NCBI GenBank assembly: GCA_942493275.1
Contig: OW818687.1
Coordinates: forward strand, 992,001 to 1,056,000
Reading direction: 5' to 3'
Origin: G942493275 sp942493275
GTDB lineage: Bacteria > Actinomycetota > Coriobacteriia > Anaerosomatales > PHET01
DNA length: 64,000 nt
Part shown: in pieces, positions 16,999 to 25,735 of the stretch
Layout: each line of letters opens with the position of its first letter
Numbering within the stretch: position 1 is the stretch's first letter
The notes under the pieces: generated by a model
What the model was told of the DNA's origin: nothing
What the model saw: only the letters and a program-made list of their open reading frames with translations
The model's database searches: none
Made by a program: the position numbers and the translations under genes

Positions 16999-18201
16999 TC
17001 AGCGAATGACGCCAAGCCTCAGAGCTCCCGGGACCTCCCAGTCCATGAGCAACGTTCCGGCCCCGTCGTACACGTACACGCGCGCGCCTCGGACAGGCAT
17101 ACCCATCGTGCCGCCGCTGTCGGCTTGGAGGACGTAGATGAACCCGTCTTCGTCCACGGAAACGTCGGTGACCATGGGCTGTAGCGCGGACACGGTCCAG
17201 TCAAACGGCGCGAAGCCGGTTCCCACGAGCGGGGCGAGATGGTTGGGCCCGTTGATGAAGGCGGACTGCTTACCCCATCCCCCCGAGTAGACGCCGCTAT
17301 AGAGGATCTCGGCAGTGGGGTCCATGTCCCAGCCCGGCAAGAGCAGCGGATCGCTCGAGTAGCGGTACCACCGGGTCGCCAGCGTGCTCGGGTCCACACC
17401 GACGATCGCGCCGGAGTTGAAACGGATGAGCAGCGCGTCGCTGGGGGCGTGATAGACGATGTGCATCGTCGTGTTGCCATACTGCGGAAGCGGGACGCCG
17501 ATGGGCATCATCACGGCAGCGGAGGCCTCAAGACTGCCGGCGGAGTCGAAGCGATAGACCTTGCCGGCCGGAGCAGTCCTGTCGACCACGAAGATGTGGC
17601 CGGCAGCGTCGAAGCTCACATCCTGGGGACGGTAGCCTCCCGGCACCGCAAAGCGTCGGGCCTCGGCACCGTCCGGATTCAGCTCGACAACCTGGCCGGC
17701 CGACTGGTCGACCGCGAACAGATGCGAATCGGACGGCCGCACCGCGATGTTGCGCAGACCGGTGAACACCGAAGTAGATCGAGCCGTGGTGGTGGCGAGA
17801 TCCGAGCTGTACTTCGATATCCGTCCGTAGGCAGGCTCGGCGACCCACATCTCGACGCCGGCCGCGACAGGGGTCGAGGTCACCACGACGCCGGCACCAT
17901 CCGTGACTTGGAAGATGACGATGCCGTTGTCGATCGGCACGGTCACAGCGCGGGCCGGCCCGCTGTATTCGAAGGTGGCCGAGTTGGCCTGCAAGGAGCG
18001 GACCTCGAATGTGGGCCTACCGCCGGTGATCGTGACGACCGCCTGACCAGGCGTCACCGCCACGGAGACACCGAGCGGCATTGAGGCCCCTCCGCCAACG
18101 GCAGCCGGCCGCACCGCGGCGGCGCCGAGAGGCCATACGAGCAGAGCGCCCGCCAGCACGATCACGAGAAGAAGGAGCATGCGAGAGTGGTGTGCGGGCA
18201 C
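16999..18201 (-). CDS. Exported beta-propeller-like protein (NHL/Vgb-like)
   Basis: 400 aa. An N-terminal signal peptide or anchor (LLLLVIVLAGALLVWPLGAA) is followed by an Ig-like stretch, then repeated short units such as GLRNIAVRPSDSHLFAVDQ, RPQDVSFDAAGHIFVVDR and VTDVSVDEDGFIYVLQA, typical of propeller blades in NHL/SMP-30-type proteins. No catalytic motif was recognised; such propellers bind ligands or proteins. GTG start with GGAGGC upstream; ATG 18180 is an alternative. Convergent with the preceding gene (15 nt apart, no clear terminator). Confidence 0.7.
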   Translation of the reverse strand: MPAHHSRMLLLLVIVLAGALLVWPLGAAAVRPAAVGGGASMPLGVSVAVTPGQAVVTITGGRPTFEVRSLQANSATFEYSGPARAVTVPIDNGIVIFQVTDGAGVVVTSTPVAAGVEMWVAEPAYGRISKYSSDLATTTARSTSVFTGLRNIAVRPSDSHLFAVDQSAGQVVELNPDGAEARRFAVPGGYRPQDVSFDAAGHIFVVDRTAPAGKVYRFDSAGSLEASAAVMMPIGVPLPQYGNTTMHIVYHAPSDALLIRFNSGAIVGVDPSTLATRWYRYSSDPLLLPGWDMDPTAEILYSGVYSGGWGKQSAFINGPNHLAPLVGTGFAPFDWTVSALQPMVTDVSVDEDGFIYVLQADSGGTMGMPVRGARVYVYDGAGTLLMDWEVPGALRLGVIR

Positions 18202-18354
18202 GGCAATCGCCTCCGCCCTATCTCATCGGCGAACACCCCCCGTGTCCGCCGTAATGCCTATCTCCCACTTATGTTTCCCTCAGACAGGAGCTTTCAATTC
18301 GAGAGAACACCGGGCCGCCGGAGTGGCGGGCGAACTGCGCTCAGGAGGTACGCG

Positions 18355-19161
18355 TCACCACATCGTCTCGACGGGCTCGGTCCCGAGGAAGGTGAACTCC
18401 CCCGTCTCAGGATCTTCGTGGAAGATCAGCGCCACGCCGCCCATGTAGGCCCCGTCATTCATGTCGACGCTGTCGCCCTCGATGATGCGGCCCTCTGCGG
18501 CCGTCCACAGCTCTTTGGTGGGGAACGTCTCGTTGTTGACGGTGACCTCTTCGGGGGCCGTCTGCCCGGTCTCCATGAAGAACGGCTCGTCGCCGTAGCG
18601 CCGTACCGACCCGAGGGGCTTTTCCGTCTCGGCCGAGTAGGCCACGAGCAGCTTGTCGAACTGCTCGGGGGTCATCCTGCTGACCATGGAACCTTTGGTG
18701 GGGAGCATGCCGGTCATCGACAGGTCACCGCCAAACATGTCGACATCCAGAAGATCGGCGATGATGACGTCCGAGCCCTGGAGCCCGTACGAGATGTAGA
18801 GGGACTTCATGGTGTCGCCGTCCATCAGCGAGTACGGGAACGGAGCACCGCCGTACTTGACTTCCACGACGCGAACCTCGAGATCCTCGAGACGGCTCCC
18901 GTACGCCTGCTGAATCTCGCTCTCGGCCTCGTCGATCTGCTCCTCGCTGGCGCCGCTGGACACGGCAAACCCGCCCATGAACGGGCCGACAACCAGGACG
19001 CCCATCCCAATGATGCCGAGGAACGACAGCACCAGTACTGCCGAGAGCACGATGAGCCAGACCCGATGCCGGCTAACCGAGACCTGCAATGCTGCGAGGG
19101 TCGCGCTCTCGTCCTCGGGCGGCAGAGGCGTTGGGGTGAGAGGGGTGGTTGCGTTGGGCAT
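18355..19161 (-). CDS. Single-pass membrane protein of unknown function
   Basis: 268 aa. A Pro/Thr-rich cytoplasmic N-terminus, one strong TM (about 34-65, VWLIVLSAVLVLSFLGIIGM) and an acidic extracellular domain of ~200 aa with no motif I recognise. ATG start with AGGACGAG upstream. It sits in a run of four minus-strand genes (18201 to 20591) all encoding exported or anchored proteins of unknown function. The 153 bp between its stop and the next start (18202-18354) shows no clear hairpin. Confidence 0.65.
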   Translation of the reverse strand: MPNATTPLTPTPLPPEDESATLAALQVSVSRHRVWLIVLSAVLVLSFLGIIGMGVLVVGPFMGGFAVSSGASEEQIDEAESEIQQAYGSRLEDLEVRVVEVKYGGAPFPYSLMDGDTMKSLYISYGLQGSDVIIADLLDVDMFGGDLSMTGMLPTKGSMVSRMTPEQFDKLLVAYSAETEKPLGSVRRYGDEPFFMETGQTAPEEVTVNNETFPTKELWTAAEGRIIEGDSVDMNDGAYMGGVALIFHEDPETGEFTFLGTEPVETMW

Positions 19162-19268
19162 TGGCTCGTCCTGTGGTCGCGAGGCGGGCGGAGACGGAGT
19201 ACTGGTCGATTCTACCTATTTTGGGGTCGGTGGACGACCAGTACGCCAGTGGTGGGACTGCGCATGAG

Positions 19269-19931
19269 TCATCGAGCAGCCGTCATGCGCTCGGCGCGGG
19301 CGATCAACGCTTGTGAGGGCACGTCTCCCATGAGTACGTAGGTGTAGTACGCGGGTTCGTCGAGCCCGGTGGGCTCGCTCCACGTGAGCGAGGCGGGCGC
19401 CTTGAGCACGGTGCCGTACGACCACTTCTGCTGGCTCATCTCCGAGATCGCAGCTGGCTTGCCGAGCACCTTGCCGGCCTTGAACGGATGGGTCTCGCCG
19501 GTCGTGTTCGGGAGCCCCTCCCACTCCAGGTAGGTGGAGAGCTCCATCGGCTCCATCGAGGGGTTCACCTCCAATTGAATGCGACCTGGGTACCTGAAGG
19601 TCAGCCCGTCATAGGTGGAATCGCCGACTCGGAGTTGCTCTGGCTGGATCAGCACGGCGAACGGGACCAGTGACCGGCCTGACTTGTGGTCAACCATTAC
19701 GTGCGCCCCTGGGGGCACGTGCCGCTTGAACTCCTCGGGGCCGTCGATGGGTATCTCGGACTGTTCACCGAGCTCGAACCAGTCCCCGCCGATCAGGCCC
19801 GCCTTTGGGGCGCCCGCGTTCACCCACACCCCGTCGACCCAGCCCGATTGCGGGGCACGCGCCGCTGGGCTGGAGCAGCCGCAGAGTGCCAGGGCGGTGA
19901 CGGCGAACACCACGACCAGTGCGCTCCTCAT
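19269..19931 (-). CDS. Putative lipoprotein of unknown function
   Basis: About 220 aa with a classical lipoprotein signal peptide (hydrophobic core, lipobox ALCGC), so membrane-anchored on the outer face. The rest is soluble with no recognised domain. AGGAGG lies 8 nt before ATG 19931; a GTG one codon upstream (19934) is possible but only 5 nt from that site. It starts 15 nt after the end of the next gene upstream, so the two are probably co-transcribed. Confidence 0.7.
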   Translation of the reverse strand: MRSALVVVFAVTALALCGCSSPAARAPQSGWVDGVWVNAGAPKAGLIGGDWFELGEQSEIPIDGPEEFKRHVPPGAHVMVDHKSGRSLVPFAVLIQPEQLRVGDSTYDGLTFRYPGRIQLEVNPSMEPMELSTYLEWEGLPNTTGETHPFKAGKVLGKPAAISEMSQQKWSYGTVLKAPASLTWSEPTGLDEPAYYTYVLMGDVPSQALIARAERMTAAR

Positions 19932-19946
19932 CACTGACGCCTCCTG

Positions 19947-20591
19947 TCAGACATGAACCGATACGAAGCGGTTCGGGGCCAGCACCTTCCAGTACCAGTA
20001 CGGGTCGTTGTCGAAGTAGGTGGTGCTGTCGTTGAAGTCGCTCCAGGAACCCCAAGCCAAGTTCTTGTACTTCACTCCGGAGAAGGTCGCGACGTTCGTA
20101 GCCCCTGGGCTGTACTTCTTCTCGGTGTTCATGGCGACCCAGCAGCTCGTGAATTCGTCTGTCTTGCCGTGATGGACAATCGCGCCGTCGTACCACCAGT
20201 ACCACGTGTCACTACTGCCGGAGTAGCCGACGTGATACCTGTGCGTCGAGCCTGCAGGCACGTTTCCGTCGATAATCCCTTCGTTGTACTGGCCGTAGAA
20301 TATGCTCGCCCAGAACGCCGTGTAGCCGGGACCGTAGCGATCCCAGTACAGCCCGCACTCCGCCATCCGCGACCAGTTGGTTCGATAGCAGATGACCGCG
20401 TGCACAGTCTGCTTGTCTACGGTCTGCGGCTGCGGACTCGTGATGTAGGCACTCCCGCCGTAGTGGATCTGACCCTCTTGCCGTAACATCACGTAGCCAT
20501 CCGGCTGGAACGCTGCTGTGGCACTGGAGGGCATGAGTAGTGCAGAGGCCAACGTGAGCGCACAGAGCCAAAGAGCCGATCTGCTTCGCAT
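19947..20591 (-). CDS. Secreted protein of unknown function
   Basis: 214 aa with a clear cleavable signal peptide (SALWLCALTLASALLMPSSATAA). The mature part is rich in Trp, Tyr and Gly (for example DTWYWWYDGAIVHHG), suggesting a beta-rich extracellular fold, and has few Cys. No family recognised. I place the start at ATG 20591 behind GAAGGGATGG rather than at an in-frame codon further upstream. Probably co-transcribed with the downstream lipoprotein gene. Confidence 0.65.
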   Translation of the reverse strand: MRSRSALWLCALTLASALLMPSSATAAFQPDGYVMLRQEGQIHYGGSAYITSPQPQTVDKQTVHAVICYRTNWSRMAECGLYWDRYGPGYTAFWASIFYGQYNEGIIDGNVPAGSTHRYHVGYSGSSDTWYWWYDGAIVHHGKTDEFTSCWVAMNTEKKYSPGATNVATFSGVKYKNLAWGSWSDFNDSTTYFDNDPYWYWKVLAPNRFVSVHV

Positions 20592-20844
20592 GAATCCATC
20601 CCTTCGCGGCGACCCAACAGCCACGATCTTAGCCGTCGTGAAGGATTCGTGGTATCAGGAAACTCCTGAAATTCCTTTCATGGTCGCACGCGTACTATGC
20701 GGGGACGACCGCCGGCGCCTGTGACTCCCGAATCACGAGGAGGTCGTCGCGCTAGCGGTCACCGAAGGAGGCGACAGGGTGTGACAGTGGAGCGAGTACG
20801 TGTCGTCGAGTACTATGTACGGGCGCACGCTGAGGCGTGTTCGC

Positions 20845-20920
20845 GCCCCCGTAGCTCAGGGGATAGAGCACAGGTTTCCTAAACCTGGTGTCGCACGTTC
20901 GAATCGTGCCGGGGGCACCA
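20845..20920 (+). tRNA. tRNA-Arg (anticodon CCT)
   Basis: Complete 76-nt cloverleaf: acceptor stem GCCCCCG/CGGGGGC, D-arm GCTC/GAGC, anticodon stem CAGGT/ACCTG with loop TTCCTAA (anticodon CCT), T-arm GCACG/CGTGC with TTCGAAT, and an encoded CCA end. It decodes AGG. A TACTAT hexamer at 20811-20816, 28 nt upstream, is a possible -10 element. Confidence 0.97.
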
Positions 20921-20932
20921 CAGATGTAGCAC

Positions 20933-20969
20933 GACGGGCCGACTCACCTGAGTCGGCCCGTCGCTTCTC
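20933..20969 (+). terminator. Intrinsic terminator after tRNA-Arg
   Basis: A 14-bp perfect GC-rich inverted repeat (20933-20946 with 20949-20962) followed by GCTTCTCTTT. It starts 12 nt after the tRNA and precedes the stop of the minus-strand gene at 21011. Confidence 0.85.
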
Positions 20970-21010
20970 TTTGCTCACGCGGTGGCTGGTCGACAGCCGC
21001 CTAGGAGCCC

Positions 21011-21325
21011 CTAGTACGGGTTCATCACCAGCATCGCGACGAAGATGCCCACCATGATGACCGCGAGCGTGATGCCTGCGAGACCGAAGTTGCGTCCGGA
21101 GTCCCGTTTGACCGACATGATTCCCAGGATCACAGCGGCGATCGCTCCGATCGGCAGCATCCAGCCGGTAAGGATCCGAAGCCACCCGGGCGGGTCGAAC
21201 GACTCTGCCGCACCAAAGCTCGCCTGAGCGATCATCGCCACCCCGACGATTGCGAAGACTCCGCACACGAGCGACCACACCCCGAGCGCCTTGCTCTTCC
21301 CCGCTCCAGCCGAATCAGGTGACAT
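21011..21325 (-). CDS. Small membrane protein (DUF4190-like)
   Basis: 104 aa with three hydrophobic segments and a short hydrophilic N-terminus (SPDSAGAGKSKALG). The layout, with LGIMSVKRDSGRNFGLAGI between helices 2 and 3, resembles small DUF4190-type membrane proteins of actinobacteria; function unknown. ATG 21325 has GGGAGGAG at good distance. It is the last gene of a probable gpx-ohrR-orf unit (52 nt gap). Confidence 0.75.
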   Translation of the reverse strand: MSPDSAGAGKSKALGVWSLVCGVFAIVGVAMIAQASFGAAESFDPPGWLRILTGWMLPIGAIAAVILGIMSVKRDSGRNFGLAGITLAVIMVGIFVAMLVMNPY

Positions 21326-21377
21326 CGCCTGCTCCTCCCGGGAAGTACCCCATGAGGTGATTGTACGCCGTCGCCCC

Positions 21378-21827
21378 CTACTTCGACTCGCAGTCCAGCA
21401 AGACGTCCTCCGAGAGCAGCACGTGGAGCAGGCGATGCAGCTCCTGCGCATCCTCGGGCTGCAGCCGCACGCATGACGCGACCCTTCTCGGCACGTCACG
21501 GGCACGCTTCTTGAGGGCGCGACCCTCGGCGGTCAGCCGGACCACGAGCGCCCGTTCGTCTGCCTCATCCCGCTCGCGCTCGATGAGGCCTTGGGCCTGC
21601 AACTTCTTGAGCAGTGGAGTGAGCGTCCCGGAGTCCAGGTACAGCCGCTCACCCAGCGTCTTCACCGAGATCTCGTCGTGCTCCCATAGCGCGAGCAACG
21701 TGATGTACTGCGTGTAGGTGAGGCCGAGCTCGTCGAGCACGGGCCGGTACAGCCTGATCACACGCCGCGAAGCCGCATACAGCGGAAAGCACAGCTGGTT
21801 CTCGAGTTTGAGCATCTCGTCGCTCAT
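21378..21827 (-). CDS. ohrR: OhrR-like MarR-family peroxide sensor
   Basis: 149-aa repressor of the OhrR branch of MarR proteins. The N-terminal LENQLCFPLYAASR holds the conserved reactive Cys (residue 13) that organic hydroperoxides oxidise, and the helix-turn-helix contains LGERLYLDSGTLTPLLKKL as in OhrR. The gene follows a glutathione peroxidase gene by 29 nt, so it probably represses its own operon and is released by peroxides. Two extra Cys near the C-terminus (SCVRL, DCESK) could act as resolving thiols as in 2-Cys OhrR types; this is inference. Confidence 0.9.
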   Translation of the reverse strand: MSDEMLKLENQLCFPLYAASRRVIRLYRPVLDELGLTYTQYITLLALWEHDEISVKTLGERLYLDSGTLTPLLKKLQAQGLIERERDEADERALVVRLTAEGRALKKRARDVPRRVASCVRLQPEDAQELHRLLHVLLSEDVLLDCESK

Positions 21828-21856
21828 CGCGCCTCCTCGGCCGCCGGGGTTCGCTA

Positions 21857-22378
21857 CTAGAGTAGCGCGGCGATGGCGGTTTCGATGTCCCTGGGCTTGG
21901 TCATCGGGCCGAATCGCGCAACGACGTTGCCTTTGCGGTCAACCAGGAACTTGGTGAAGTTCCACTTGATGTCGGGACCCGCCGAGGACTTCTTCGCGCC
22001 AAACGAGAACAAGCCGCGTCCCGTCACGGCGGAGCCTGCGGCCGCAGCCTTCAGGTACGTGAACAGGGGGTGGGCGTCGGCGCCGTTGACGTCGACCTTG
22101 GCGAAACGCCTGAACACCGTCTGAAATTTGCGGGTGCAGAACTCCTCGATCTCAGCATCCGAGCCCGGCGCCTGGCCGAGGAACTGGTTGCACGGGAAAT
22201 CGAGGACCTCGAAGCCCTTCTCGGAGAAGGTGTTCTGGAGGTCCTGGAGGCCCTCGTACTGCGGGGTGAATCCGCAGCGTGTGGCGGTATTGGCGATCAG
22301 CAGGACCTTGCCGGAGTACTCGGCGAGCGTGGTGGTGGCGCCCCGGTTGTCGGTCACTTCGATGTCGTAGACGGTCAC
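21857..22378 (-). CDS. Glutathione peroxidase family protein (Cys type)
   Basis: Thiol peroxidase reducing hydroperoxides, in bacteria usually with thioredoxin. 173 aa with the full signature set: ANTATRCGFTPQYEGL (peroxidatic Cys), LDFPCNQFLGQAPG and WNFTKFLVDRKG. The catalytic position is a normal Cys codon, in contrast to the TGA in the peroxiredoxin gene at 45130. I chose GTG 22378, which has AAGGAG 7 nt upstream and begins the conserved TVYDIEV; in-frame ATGs further upstream would run into the promoter region. First gene of the ohrR operon. Confidence 0.92.
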   Translation of the reverse strand: MTVYDIEVTDNRGATTTLAEYSGKVLLIANTATRCGFTPQYEGLQDLQNTFSEKGFEVLDFPCNQFLGQAPGSDAEIEEFCTRKFQTVFRRFAKVDVNGADAHPLFTYLKAAAAGSAVTGRGLFSFGAKKSSAGPDIKWNFTKFLVDRKGNVVARFGPMTKPRDIETAIAALL

Positions 22379-22429
22379 TGCGGCACTCCTTGGACTCGGG
22401 ATAATCAGTATTTGCATCGTGTGCCATTG

Positions 22430-22443
22430 GATTGTACGCAATC
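22430..22443. promoter_or_regulatory. Short inverted repeat, possible OhrR operator
   Basis: GATTG-TACG-CAATC lies 52 bp upstream of the gpx start, inside the divergent gpx/nifV region. OhrR sites elsewhere are AT-rich dyads of similar spacing, so this is a reasonable candidate, but the arms are only 5 bp. Confidence 0.35.
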
Positions 22444-22542
22444 TATTTGCGCCGTCAAGGGGACGCCCCCCATCTATTCACGCATCCGACACACTCGCCG
22501 CGCACACTGAAGGTGCTCGTTCGACGGCCCGGAGGTGATGTG

Positions 22543-23742
22543 GTGGAGCGTGCGAACAAGTGGCCTCGTCCGGTGGAGAGCCGGCTCGGCGAGCGCGCGG
22601 TCAAGCTCGCCGACACCACGCTGCGTGACGGCGAGCAGGCTGCCGGCGTGGTCTTCAGCAACTCCGAGAAGGTCGCCATCGCGCGGTACCTCGACGAGAT
22701 CGGGGTCCACCAGATCGAGGCCGGCATCCCGGTGATGGGCGGCGACGAGCGCGACGCCGTCGAACAGATCGCGCACCTCGGCCTGCGCGCCTCCGTGCTG
22801 GGCTGGAACCGCGCCAGGATCGGCGACATCAAGGCCTCCATCGCGTGCGGCGTCGACGCCGTCGCCATCTCGCTCCCCACGAGCGACGCGCACATCCAGA
22901 TGAAGCTTCAGCGGGATCGCGCGTGGGTGCTCCGGGCCGTCCGTGAGGCGGTCGCCTACGCGAAGTCCGAGGGCGTCTCGGTAGTGGTCAGCGCCGAGGA
23001 TGCCAGCCGCACGAGCCTCGAGTTCCTGCTCGAGTACGCCTCGGCGGCCAAGGCCGAGGGCGCCGACCGCCTGCGCTTCTGCGACACGGTCGGCATCATG
23101 GAGCCCCTGACCACCTACCAGGTCATCCGCGAGCTCGTCGAGAGCACGGGCCTCGAGATCGACGTGCACACCCACAACGACTTCGGGATGGCGGTCGCGA
23201 ACGCCATCGCGGGAGTCCACGCCGGGGCGAGCTGGGTCAACGTGACGCTCGGCGGTCTGGGAGAGCGCGCGGGCAACGCGGCGCTCGAGCAGGTGGTGAT
23301 GGCGCTCAGATGCATCGAGGGCGTCGACATCGGGATCCGAACCGAACGTTTCCGCGAGATCGTCGAGTACACGATGGCTGCCGCCGGGCGGACGGTGCCC
23401 GCATGGAAGCCGGTCGTGGGCTCGAACACGTTCGCACACGAAAGCGGCATCCACACTGACGGCGTTCGCAAGAACCCCCGGACCTACGAGGTCTTCGACC
23501 CCCGGGAGGTGGGGCTCGAGCGCAGAATCGTCGTCGGCAAGCACTCCGGTTCGCGCGGGGTCGCGATGAAGCTTGCCGAGTGCGGCGTCGAGGTCACTCG
23601 TGAGGAGGCCAGCGCGATCCTGCCTACGCTTCGCCGCCTCAACGTCAGCCTGCACAGGCCGCTTTCCGATGAAGAGCTGCTCTCCGTCTATGCAGACCAC
23701 AAACGGAATCCCGCAGATGTCTTGCGCCCGAAACACCCGTGA
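22543..23742 (+). CDS. nifV: Homocitrate synthase
   Basis: Condenses acetyl-CoA and 2-oxoglutarate to (R)-homocitrate, the organic ligand of FeMo-cofactor. 399 aa, TIM-barrel of the HMGL/isopropylmalate synthase family: LADTTLRDGEQAAGVVFS (catalytic Arg-Asp), VHTHNDFGMAVANAIAG (metal-binding His pair) and SGIHTDGVRKNP. The closest look-alikes are isopropylmalate and lysine-pathway homocitrate synthases; the short length without a regulatory domain and the position beside nifA favour NifV. GTG 22543 lies 7 nt after GGAGG. Confidence 0.93.
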   Translation: MERANKWPRPVESRLGERAVKLADTTLRDGEQAAGVVFSNSEKVAIARYLDEIGVHQIEAGIPVMGGDERDAVEQIAHLGLRASVLGWNRARIGDIKASIACGVDAVAISLPTSDAHIQMKLQRDRAWVLRAVREAVAYAKSEGVSVVVSAEDASRTSLEFLLEYASAAKAEGADRLRFCDTVGIMEPLTTYQVIRELVESTGLEIDVHTHNDFGMAVANAIAGVHAGASWVNVTLGGLGERAGNAALEQVVMALRCIEGVDIGIRTERFREIVEYTMAAAGRTVPAWKPVVGSNTFAHESGIHTDGVRKNPRTYEVFDPREVGLERRIVVGKHSGSRGVAMKLAECGVEVTREEASAILPTLRRLNVSLHRPLSDEELLSVYADHKRNPADVLRPKHP

Positions 23743-23767
23743 AACCGGGGCGTGTTTGAATCGGAGC

Positions 23768-25288
23768 ATGCAAGCCGTAACCGACACAGGACGCAACGCA
23801 ACCATCGAGCTGGAGACACTCCTCCAGATCTCCGAGACGCTCGTCTCCAGCTTCGATGTCGACCGCAACCTGCGCCGGGCGATGCGCATCCTCCACGAGC
23901 GTCTGGGTCTCAACAGAGGCACCATCGCGCTCGTCGATCCCGAGACCAGGCAGATTCGCATCGTCGCTGCGTCCGGGCTGACCCGACAGCAGCTCGCACG
24001 CGGCATCTATCGTCCCGGCGAGGGGATCGTGGGACGAGTCGTCACCGGTGGTCGGGCGATGGTCGTGCGAAACATCGGCGAGGAGCCGCTCTTCCTGAAT
24101 CGCACGGGCTCGCGCCCGACCAAGGAGGAGATCTCGTTCGTCTCGGTGCCCATCAAGCTACGCGGCGAGATTCTCGGCGCACTCTCGGCCGATCGGGTCT
24201 TTGACGCCAGCGTGGCACTCGACGAGGACGTACGCGTTCTCGAGATCGTCGCGTCGACCATCGCGCACGCCGTCCGGTTGTACTGGACCTACCGGCACGA
24301 GGTCGCCGAGGGCGAGCGCATGCGAAACGAGTTGCGTCGCCGGTTCTCGCTGCCCAACATCATCGGCGAGTCGGACACGATGCAAGAGGTGTTCAGGATG
24401 GTGAGCAAGGTGGCCCCCTCGCAAGCGACCGTCCTGCTGCGCGGCGAGAGCGGTACGGGCAAGGAGCTGATCGCGCACGCGCTGCACTACCAGGGCCAGC
24501 GTCCCAAGGGGCCGTTCATCGCCATCAACTGCGCCGCCCTTCCCGAGAACCTGCTCGAGGCCGAGCTCTTTGGCTACGAGAAGGGAGCCTTCACGGGGGC
24601 GGTCACCAGCAAGCAGGGACGGTTCGAGCTCGCGCGGGGGGGCACCATCTTCCTCGACGAGATCGGCGACGTCCCCCCCGCCATCCAGGCCAAGCTCCTG
24701 CGCGTGCTACAGGAGCGCACCTTCGAGCGGCTCGGCGGGACCAAGACGCTCACCACCGACGCGCGCATCATCTCGGCCACCAACCGCGATCTCGAGCAGA
24801 TGTCCAAGGACGGCGATTTCCGAGAGGACCTGTACTGGCGCCTCAACGTCGTACCGGTCTTTCTGCCCGCCCTGCGGGACCGCCGAGAGGACCTGCCGCT
24901 GCTGATCGAGCATTTCCTCGAACGCTTCTGCGCGACCGCCGGCAGAGACGTACGCCTCACGCCTGAGGCCATGCGGCTGCTGCTACGCTACCCGTGGCCG
25001 GGCAACATCCGGGAGCTCGAGAACACCGTGCAGCGCCTCGTGGTGCTGGCCGATGACGACCAGATCGCGCCTGCGGACCTTCCGATGCATCTGCTGATGC
25101 ACGATCAGCCGGACGACGGCGCGGCGGGCCTGACGCTCGAGGAAGAGGTTGAGGCGCTCGAACGCCGCAGAATCGTCGCGTCACTACGTCGTCACGCTCA
25201 CGTCCAAGCCAAAGCGGCGCGCGAACTCGGAATCACCGCCCGCCAGCTCGGGTACAAGATGAGGAAGTACGACCTCGAGGGAGGGTGA
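23768..25288 (+). CDS. nifA: NifA, sigma-54-dependent activator of nif genes
   Basis: 506-aa bacterial enhancer-binding protein. N-terminal GAF domain (about 15-170), central AAA+ domain with Walker A GESGTGKE, the sigma-54-contacting loop GAFTGA, Walker B FLDEIGD and NIRELENTVQRL, and a C-terminal Fis-type helix-turn-helix (KAARELGITARQLGYKMRKY). The intact GAFTGA loop implies a working partnership with sigma-54 (RpoN), rarely found in actinobacteria. It lies 25 nt after nifV and immediately before nifQ. The probable target is the -24/-12 promoter upstream of nifH. ATG 23768 chosen because conservation begins at the GAF domain. Confidence 0.94.
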   Translation: MQAVTDTGRNATIELETLLQISETLVSSFDVDRNLRRAMRILHERLGLNRGTIALVDPETRQIRIVAASGLTRQQLARGIYRPGEGIVGRVVTGGRAMVVRNIGEEPLFLNRTGSRPTKEEISFVSVPIKLRGEILGALSADRVFDASVALDEDVRVLEIVASTIAHAVRLYWTYRHEVAEGERMRNELRRRFSLPNIIGESDTMQEVFRMVSKVAPSQATVLLRGESGTGKELIAHALHYQGQRPKGPFIAINCAALPENLLEAELFGYEKGAFTGAVTSKQGRFELARGGTIFLDEIGDVPPAIQAKLLRVLQERTFERLGGTKTLTTDARIISATNRDLEQMSKDGDFREDLYWRLNVVPVFLPALRDRREDLPLLIEHFLERFCATAGRDVRLTPEAMRLLLRYPWPGNIRELENTVQRLVVLADDDQIAPADLPMHLLMHDQPDDGAAGLTLEEEVEALERRRIVASLRRHAHVQAKAARELGITARQLGYKMRKYDLEGG

Positions 25289-25292
25289 GGCG

Positions 25293-25721
25293 GTGAGCGA
25301 ACTCACGCCACAGCGAGTCGACGAGCTCACCGCCGTACTCATCGGCCCGTCCGGACCTGAGGTCCGCTTCGCCGAGCAAATCGTCGAGCGCCGCGTCGAG
25401 TTCGACGCGCTCGTGGAGTTGCTGCTGCGCGACCGCACTCCCGGACGTGACCCCGAGAGGGCTGCGCGCGTTGCACAGGCCGTTGCCGCCGGCTGCCTGG
25501 GCGATCAGCATCTATGGCGGGACCTCGACCTGCCAAGCCGGGCGGATCTGCGCCTGGTGCTCGAGACGTGGTTCCAGGCGCTGGCTGCAGACAACGTGAT
25601 GGACATGCGCTGGAAGAAGTTCATCTACCGCAGACTCTGCCGATGGGGCGGGTTCGCGACCTGCAAGGCGCCCAGCTGCGGCGTGTGCCCCGACTATGCG
25701 GATTGCTTCGGCCCGGAGTAG
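25293..25721 (+). CDS. nifQ: NifQ-like molybdenum-delivery protein
   Basis: Fe-S/Mo carrier proposed to donate molybdenum to NifEN/NifH during FeMo-cofactor assembly. 142 aa, somewhat shorter than typical NifQ. The diagnostic C-terminal motif is intact: CKAPSCGVCPDYADC, i.e. C-x4-C-x2-C-x5-C, preceded by MRWKKFIYRRLC as in the family. GTG start 4 nt after the nifA stop, with GAGGGTGAGG upstream, so it is the third gene of nifVAQ. Convergent with modC (14 nt apart), placing Mo delivery and Mo uptake side by side. Confidence 0.87.
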   Translation: MSELTPQRVDELTAVLIGPSGPEVRFAEQIVERRVEFDALVELLLRDRTPGRDPERAARVAQAVAAGCLGDQHLWRDLDLPSRADLRLVLETWFQALAADNVMDMRWKKFIYRRLCRWGGFATCKAPSCGVCPDYADCFGPE

Positions 25722-25735
25722 TCGTCCGTCGTGCT

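Noticed and set aside
22414..22426. TGGCAC...TGC on the minus strand upstream of gpx as a sigma-54 promoter
   Set aside because: Only 8 bases separate GG and GC; sigma-54 requires 10.
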